Shown: positions 57,544-64,000 of the stretch, in pieces
Numbering within the stretch: the first letter of the stretch is position 1
Layout of the letters: each line of letters starts with the position of its first letter
Origin: Brachionus rotundiformis
Lineage: Eukaryota > Rotifera > Eurotatoria > Ploima > Brachionidae
Direction: 5' to 3'
Length of the DNA: 64,000 nucleotides
Assembly (NCBI GenBank): GCA_016802295.1
Contig: JAESIW010000137.1
Coordinates: forward strand, 5,706,146 to 5,770,145
Notes under the pieces: generated by a model
What the model was told of the DNA's origin: nothing
The model's database searches: none
Seen by the model: only the letters and a program-made list of their open reading frames with translations
Made by a program: the position numbers and the translations under genes

Positions 57544-60151
57544 TTATTTGACCATTCTTTTTTGGTGTCGTTGTTTGTAAATATCCATCGAACCAGTTGG
57601 GCGTTCCACATCTTCATCACGTTTGGAATCGTTACGATTGGACACGTAATTTTTATAAAATGTTTGAAAATCACTTGGTATATTAAGAGTTTGAAAATGT
57701 GTTAAAAATTCATCAATAGATACATAAGGTCCGTGAAAACTACCAGGTGGAGGAAGTCGTTTAATTGTTTCAGCAAAAATGGAAGGAAACAAAAATAGTC
57801 CACCGCCTGGAACTGGTTGTAAAGCAGTTATATTCTCTCTACTTTGTTTAAAAGGATACATTTTAGATATGTCAGGTTCAGGATACCTTGGTCTGCTAAC
57901 AATTGCCCCAGTGAAGGGATTTGCACTCAGACATGTTTCCAATACTCGGCTAGATACAACGTCCTCTTTAGAAAAGCCTTTCTCTTTTGCAATCGGCTTT
58001 CCAACTGTCGTATTTGATGATAAATTGTTGCTCATAGATTCTCCAGGTTTATGAGTTGGAATCGAATTGTTCGGAAAGTTGTTATTCAAATCCTTATAAC
58101 CAATTGATTTTAATTCTATTCTTGTACAAGGATACAAATTCATGAACTTAAATCGATCTATTAACAATTTGGTATCTCTTGTGTCCAAGTTAGAAGATTC
58201 GTCATCAGTTAAAGATAGACGTGCTTTTTCAACATTTATAATATTTTCATATTTACCAACATAGTTTTCAAATTGAAGCCATTCAGTCCAAATATCACTT
58301 AAATTAACAAAAAAATGCATATTTATTTGCGAAAGTTTTTTTATTAATTTAGTTTTTCTTATAAATATTTCTATCAGCTATTTAATATAATAAAGACTAT
58401 TTGTAGACATATTTTCAGTACTTTTTTAATTCGATAGAATACAAATAATTGAATAATTTTAAAGAAAAGTAAGCTTTCCTTATCAAATATTGTTTGGAAA
58501 AAATATTTAATATTGTCAATAATTAATGATATACTAATTTTTTACCCTGTTTTTTCTTTCGGTATCTTCGATTCATTAAGTGTATTTTCGAATAAACTTC
58601 TGCTAGTTTCATTCTCTTAAAAATAGAATTACAGCCTTAAATAAAATTAAAACCAAACATTTATACCATTGATATGCTTTACTAATTCTATAAATGAAAG
58701 AACATATTCTGGAATATGGTCAAATTTATTTGATCCAAGTTGGAATATCTTATAGGCTATGTTTTTGTCTTTGGTGCAAAAGTATTCCATAAAAGCAGCA
58801 GCTACAAACACATGATGGGATATACGAGGATCATCACGAGATTTCTTAAATATTTGTCTTGCTGAACGTATGCCTTCGACTCTACGCAAAAATCTCATGT
58901 ACTGAATGTAGCAAAGGGACGGATCAGCATCTTTTATATCCAAGAATTTCTCATATATTTCTTTGCATTTGGCATAATTTAACCTACTCTAGAAAAAAGC
59001 TAGAATTCAATTTTCTAAGAATTTTTTTCCCATTTACCTCCTCAAAATCACAGTAGGCAAAATAAATGAGGGGATTTTTTTTCATAAAGCCATTTATGGC
59101 TCTTTCATAAATATTAATGGCTTCATTGGCATAAAATTTTGACAAAACAGCATCACTTTTTTCTTCCATTAGTGTACTTATATTCTGCAAATAACTGGTA
59201 GCTTCAAAATAAATGTCTGGATGATTGGCTAATGATAGCAAGCATTGCTCATAGGCGTACATAACTCTTTTGGCAACAACAGCTAGATCGTCTGTTTTAA
59301 GAGGGTTACTTTTTTCCCATTCGATGTACTTTTTCCAAAAAGTTTTCTGTTTAATCTCCTCTACTGTTCCTTGAGGTGGAAAACATGGAGAAGTTCTGTC
59401 CAAATGTCTCGTCACATTTTCATACTCTTTGGAGATTTTTCTCACAGTCATAAACTCGCGACTACGGTCATCAATCATTCGTTTGGCAATCAAGGGATTT
59501 ATTTGCTTCAATTTTGACAATTAAAAATTAAAAATATTTTAAAGAAAATTTTTTACATTCTCAAAAGCACAATAGTCTTTCCAAAAAAGGTCTACATTTA
59601 TCATTGGATTCATCACTCCTTTCTGATATACTTTTCGAATAGCCATTATTTTTTGATTCTCGGCAAAAGAGCCCACAGCTTCACTTAATTTATTAAAATA
59701 AAATTTCAAAAAAATTATTTTCCAATATTTTACACTGATTTTAAGAAGCTAACATAATCATTCCATATGCTGTATGAATTGACATCAAGTCCAATTTTTT
59801 CCAATGCAAAATTGTATGCTTGAGCAGTTTTTTCTCTTGAGAAATAGGTAAAGTTTGTGTTTTGGTTAAATTTTTGAAACAAACTTACTTAAAGTTTGGC
59901 AATTTTGATTTTATGTCACGGACATAGTTCAAATAAGTACGCCAAAGGTCAACATTTAAAACTTTGATTACACATCTTTGAAAAAGTTCTTCGACTTGTT
60001 CAAAATTTCTGGCCTTTAGTTCTTGTTCGATATAAATCCTCCAAAATCGACCACAAGTTGGGTAGTCTAAGACTAGCTGTTGGAAAAATTCCCGAGATTC
60101 GGAGATTTTTTTTTCTTGAGCAGCTTTAATTGACAAATTTAATGGATCCAT
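57544..60151 (-). CDS. CSTF3: Cleavage stimulation factor subunit 3 (CstF-77, suppressor of forked)
   Basis: Scaffold of the CstF complex in pre-mRNA 3' end cleavage; dimerises through its HAT repeats and binds CSTF1 and CSTF2. Seven exons: 60151-59889, 59835-59734, 59683-59557, 59505-59038, 58988-58667, 58615-58546 and 58297-57544. Frame closes at 701 aa (human 717). Alignment is continuous: CGRFWRIYIEQELKARNFEQ, LWRTYLNYVRDIKSKLP, FLKSVEAVGSFAENQ across a junction, AKRMIDDRSREFM, WKKYIEWEKSNPLKT, RVMYAYEQCLLSL, SLCYIQYMRFLRRVEGIRSA, then RFKFMNLYPCTRIELKSIGY and LQPVPGGGLFLFPSIFAE. It ends in the conserved DIYKQRHQKR motif, and the Pro-rich segment (RLPPPGSFHGPYV) that binds CSTF2 is kept. 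The human start is about 20 residues longer. Introns are 46-70 nt except the fifth and sixth (51 and 248 nt). Head to head with COPS2. Confidence 0.95.
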
Positions 60152-60302
60152 GTTATTATGAATTTTAAATTTAAAAATCTATTATTAAAAAAAAATAAAA
60201 TAAAATTAAACTTTTATTTGCATTATTTGAAATTACAAGCGTTTATAATAAACAAATTTTAGTTTTTTCATTTAATAAATAAATTTTTATCTCTTGGACA
60301 AA
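60152..60302. promoter_or_regulatory. Bidirectional promoter of CSTF3 and COPS2
   Basis: 151 bp between start codons of two housekeeping genes. Very AT-rich; no named motif can be supported. Confidence 0.55.
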
Positions 60303-62032
60303 ATGTCTGATTGCGATGATATAATGGAAGATGATTATGACCCAAACGAGTTGGTTTACTCGTCCGAGTCAGCCTCAGAGCCCGATGTCGATTTGGAAAA
60401 TCAATATTATAACTCCAAAGCTTTGAAGGAAGACGACCCAAATGCTGCCTTGGAGAGTTTTGGTAGAGTCTTAGAACTCGAACAGGAAAAAGGCGAGTGG
60501 GGCTTCCGAGCCCTCAAACAAATGATAAAGCTTTATTTTAAGCTTGTAAGCTTTTGTTAAAAGATTATGTTTGTCTTAAATAAAGTTTTAAAGGGGAGGT
60601 TTAATGAAATGATGAAAAGGTACAAGGAATTATTGACTTATATTAAAAGTGCTGTTGTGCGTAATTACTCAGAACGATCTATAAATTCCATCCTTGATTA
60701 CATATCGACATCTAAACAGGTTGGTTGATACTTATATTAAGTTTTACATGAATAAAGAAATACAATTTTAAAAAAAAATTTATTTAATTTCAATTTTTTT
60801 TCGTAATAAATTGATTATATTTTTAAATATTTAATTAAATTATGACTTCGAAGATGAGCCTACTCCAAGATTTTTATGAAACGACACTCCTCGCTTTAAA
60901 AGAAACCAAAAATGATCGTCTCTGGTTCAAAACAAAACTTAAGCTTGGCAAACTTTACTATGACAATGAGGAATATGTTAAACTATCCAAAGTTCTAAAA
61001 GAACTCCACAAATCATGTCAGGTATTACTATTGGTAGCTTTTAGTGGAATATTTTGATTTAATATTAAAAATAAAGACAGATGATGGCGAAGATGATCTG
61101 AAAAAAGGTACCCAGTTATTAGAGGTATACGCTCTTGAAATTCAAATGTACACTGCTCAAAAAAATCATAAAAAACAAAAAGAACTATACGAACAATCGC
61201 TGCACATAAAATCTGCCATTCCACATCCATTGATCATGGGGGTGATCAGAGAATGCGGCGGCAAGATGCATTTAAGAGAGCAAGAATACGAAGAGGCTCA
61301 CACAGATTTTTTCGAGGCGTTTAAAAATTATGACGAATCAGGCAGTCCGCGACGAACAACTTGTCTCAAATATTTGGTTTTGGCAAATATGCTCATGAAG
61401 TCGGCCATCAACCCTTTTGACTCGCAAGAAGCCAAGCCGTACAAAAATGACCCGGAAATTTTGGCCATCACTAATTTGGTCAAGTAAGAATTACAGAAAA
61501 TTAAATATTTTTTTTATTTTTTTTTAAATTGTAAGTGCCTATCAAAATAATGATATAAACGAATTCGAACTAATTTTAAAGCAAAATCAAAGTATTATGG
61601 AAGATACATTTATTAGAGAACACATTGAGGACCTACTAAAAAATATAAGAACTCAAGTTTTGATCAAGCTAATTAAACCCTATACAAAAATTCATATTCC
61701 TTTTATTGCTCAAGTAAATTTGTTTCTTAATAAGATATTTAATTATGAAAGACTTTTAATAAAGGAGTTGAATATTGATGTGGAAGAAGTTGAAGATTTG
61801 CTAATAGTGTGCATATTGGACAAGTATGATACCAATTAATGCAATAAAAGATTCGGATTTTTAATTTTGATTTTACTGTAGTACCATTAAAGGCCGGATT
61901 GATCAAGTGAACCAAGTATTGGAACTGGAGAAAAATGCCCAGGATGATGAGTCACGTTATAATGCCTTGCAAAAATGGTGCGAACAACTTTCTAATTTAA
62001 ACAACTCTATTGCGACCAAGATTGCTGTCTAA
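60303..62032 (+). CDS. COPS2: COP9 signalosome subunit 2 (CSN2)
   Basis: PCI subunit of the COP9 signalosome, which removes NEDD8 from cullins; CSN2 holds the cullin-RBX1 arm. Seven exons: 60303-60545, 60594-60719, 60854-61021, 61077-61483, 61536-61713, 61765-61823 and 61882-62032. Frame closes at 443 aa, the same length as the human protein. Conservation is very high: NVDLENQYYNSKALKEDDP-type start, GEWGFRALKQMIKLYFKL, LLTYIKSAVVRNYSER, SILDYISTSKQ, TDDGEDDLKKGTQLLEVYAL, SAIPHPLIMGVIRECGGKMH, FKNYDESGSPRRTTCLKYLV and, in the PCI domain, FIREHIEDLLKNIRTQVLIK, ELNIDVEEVEDLL and NTIKGRIDQVNQVLEL. The start ATG is fixed by MSDCDDIMEDD matching the acidic family N-terminus. Intron 5 (61714-61764) is 51 nt with no stop, so its retention would insert 17 residues. 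Confidence 0.96.
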
Positions 62033-64000
62033 AGAAATTCTAGTTTAATGACATTTTAATTTATTGTAAAACTCAAAAATTTATTTTCTAAAATTTCGTT
62101 TTTTTTTTCAAGAAATTTTACAAACTTAAAAAATTTTTAAGTATTTGTTGCCGAGGGTTTCAGAGCTGATTTGTTTGTAATTGCTTGTTGAAAATTGAAC
62201 TAAACTTAATCAGCTTCCTAGTTATTCAACTAAAATTTTTTCTTTAGAAAATTTAAATTAGCTAAAAACGAGTTTTTCTATGATTCTTTTTAAATATATT
62301 TTTTTAGCGGAAATTTAAATGTCTTTAAGCATCAAAATTAGGCCAGGCTAATTTAAAGTATCACAAAATTTATTAATATTTTCTTAAATATTTTAAATTA
62401 AATCAAAACTTTTGACATTATTTTGCTTTTAAGTATTTATAAAGGCGACTAATCGCGGTTTAACCTGGCTCTAACATATCTAGTCAAATAAACAACTGAT
62501 TATTTTCTTTTTTTAACTTCTTACAGCTACTTTTTCTAAACTTTGATCATCATTTATAAATTTGAAAGGAATATTAAGCGTTTTCTAATGACAAAAATTA
62601 TCTTTGGTCGAAATCGGTCTAATTTGACTCATTAATACTATTTTCTTTAATCTGAAAAATAATGTATTCTAAGGTAAATATTTTTTTCAAAAATAAATTT
62701 ATTTTGAGAATAAATATTCTTGAAAGAATCTATTTGAACAAAAAAGTAGAGATTTTTTGAATTTTAGAACATTGTGTTGTTTAGTGATAGAGTCCATTAT
62801 TAATTTTTTTTTATATTTTTTAGTCTATACAATATAGAGTTAGTTTAATTTTATTTTTTACAAAAGACTCGAAAAAAGTTAATAGAGGCATATTTGATAA
62901 ACAAAAATTTCAAAAATATCAATTAATATTCATAATTTTTACCTTGTTTTACTCTATTCCATTTTAAATTAGTAATTTTTTATCTGCGTATCAGAAAATA
63001 TTCCATAATTTAAAATTTTAAAAAAGATTAATCTAAAATTAACATGCTAAAATCAGCAATTATAATTGCTAACTCAGCTGGTAATTTTTATACTAAAAAC
63101 AAAAATAAATTGATTTAGAAAGCTTAAATTAAAATAAATAGAATCTGAGAGAATTAAGAAATCAAAAATTTAATAACAACAAACATTTACTAGTTGTAAA
63201 TTATTTTAAATTAGTCAGGTCATTATGAAACCTATCATAGAAAAGATAAGTTTCGTTTATTTTGTTTTCAAAGACTTACAAGTTTTACGGATTTAAAAAT
63301 CTTAAGTTTAGAAAATATTTTTAAAAAACAATAAACATCCTCAGACAAGCTAGGTCTTGTTTTATTGTGGATACCGTTACCTTTAAGATTTTTTTATAAA
63401 ATTAAATCAATTCAAACTGAAAATTTTAAACTAAAATTTAATTAAAATTAAATATTCTTTCAAAATAAGTATAGAGTGATTTTTAACTAAAATGAAAATT
63501 TCAATTATTTTTAAAGTCTTTAATAAACGTCAATCATTTATTAATAGTACAAATTTAAATCCAGAACAACTTGGAAGATTTTTTCTTAATTTAACTAAAA
63601 TTACAATTTAAAATTTTTATTGTTTTCGAGTACGAAAATTTTGTTATATTTTGAATATAAAAATATATTTTTATATAAGTAATGTACATCTTCAATTGGC
63701 ACTATAATATGAAATAAATAAAATATTTGGATAATATTTTTTGTTTTTGGTGAGATAAATTAGACTATTAATATGAGCAAATTAGATAAGACTAGTGGTT
63801 TAAATTTTATTTTCAACACAAACCATATTTTACCAGTTGCCTAAAATTTACTCGAAGCAAAATTGGCATTAACTCTTAGATGGTTACAAAATTTTTATCA
63901 AACCAAGACACAAAAATCACTACAAAATTATTGATTTTTTTTTGCAGGTAATCGGCAAGACATAATTTATATTTTTTTTTAAACACGTTAAGTAATAATT
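62033..64000. other. AT-rich 3' flank of COPS2 to window end
   Basis: No gene, tRNA or mobile element recognised in nearly 2 kb. It includes the COPS2 3' UTR at its start. Confidence 0.45.

Noticed and set aside
1..64000. CRISPR arrays, prokaryotic operons, integrases or attachment sites
   Set aside because: None found; gene structure and tRNAs are eukaryotic throughout.

Overview
The window is AT-rich nuclear DNA from a small, intron-bearing animal. Genes carry short GT-AG introns (many 45-60 nt), two eukaryotic nuclear tRNA genes, animal-specific families (NR2E3 nuclear receptor, DLK/LZK kinase, MAP7, CCDC83, Shiftless) and several decayed non-LTR retrotransposons. Very low GC, compact genes, a kinesin-light-chain-like TPR protein, a DM9 protein and a PhoPQ-related (PF10142-type) protein together suggest a rotifer, possibly Brachionus-like. 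That species guess is inference; the metazoan assignment is firm.

Layout. 0-5 kb: a TIR element, then a DLK/LZK-type MAP3K (minus) and tRNA-Leu(UAA). 4.5-9.5 kb: a Shiftless (SHFL) homologue, an orphan one-pass membrane protein, a free-standing AlaX-type tRNA-editing protein and a secreted PhoPQ-related protein lacking its usual serine. 9.9-11.9 kb: a head-to-head pair, NDUFS5 and MIC10, then an orphan ending in a RAD51-binding-like motif. 13.8-15.2 kb: CCDC83 homologue. 12-24.7 kb is otherwise gene-poor and holds LINE remnants. 24.7-29.3 kb: NR2E3 (PNR/fax-1 type), whose large intron holds a copied piece of its own DNA-binding-domain exon, a short direct repeat and a 167-bp TIR element. 29.4-35.7 kb: RIIAD1-like protein head-to-head with a DM9 protein, a TPR protein and TIMM50. 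38.3-39.4 kb: delta-9 acyl-CoA desaturase. 41-43.5 kb: two SRSF3-type splicing factors placed head to head, with tRNA-Gln(CUG) and a 432-bp near-perfect foldback between them. 45.5-50.9 kb: MAP7/ensconsin. 51-57.5 kb: gene desert. 57.5-62 kb: CSTF3 (CstF-77) and COPS2 (CSN2), divergent from about 150 bp.

How genes relate. No operon or gene cluster for one pathway was found. The organising theme is divergent pairs with very short shared upstream regions: NDUFS5/MIC10 (both mitochondrial inner membrane), CSTF3/COPS2, RIIAD1/DM9, AlaX/PhoPQ-related, and the two SR paralogues. Exon models for most genes were built by hand from splice consensus plus reading-frame closure. Where I say frame closes, summed exon lengths are a multiple of three and the joined protein matches the family across each junction. 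The most interesting items are the invertebrate SHFL, the nucleophile-less PhoPQ-related protein, the SR pair with matched CAUC-rich introns, and the intronic exon duplication in NR2E3.
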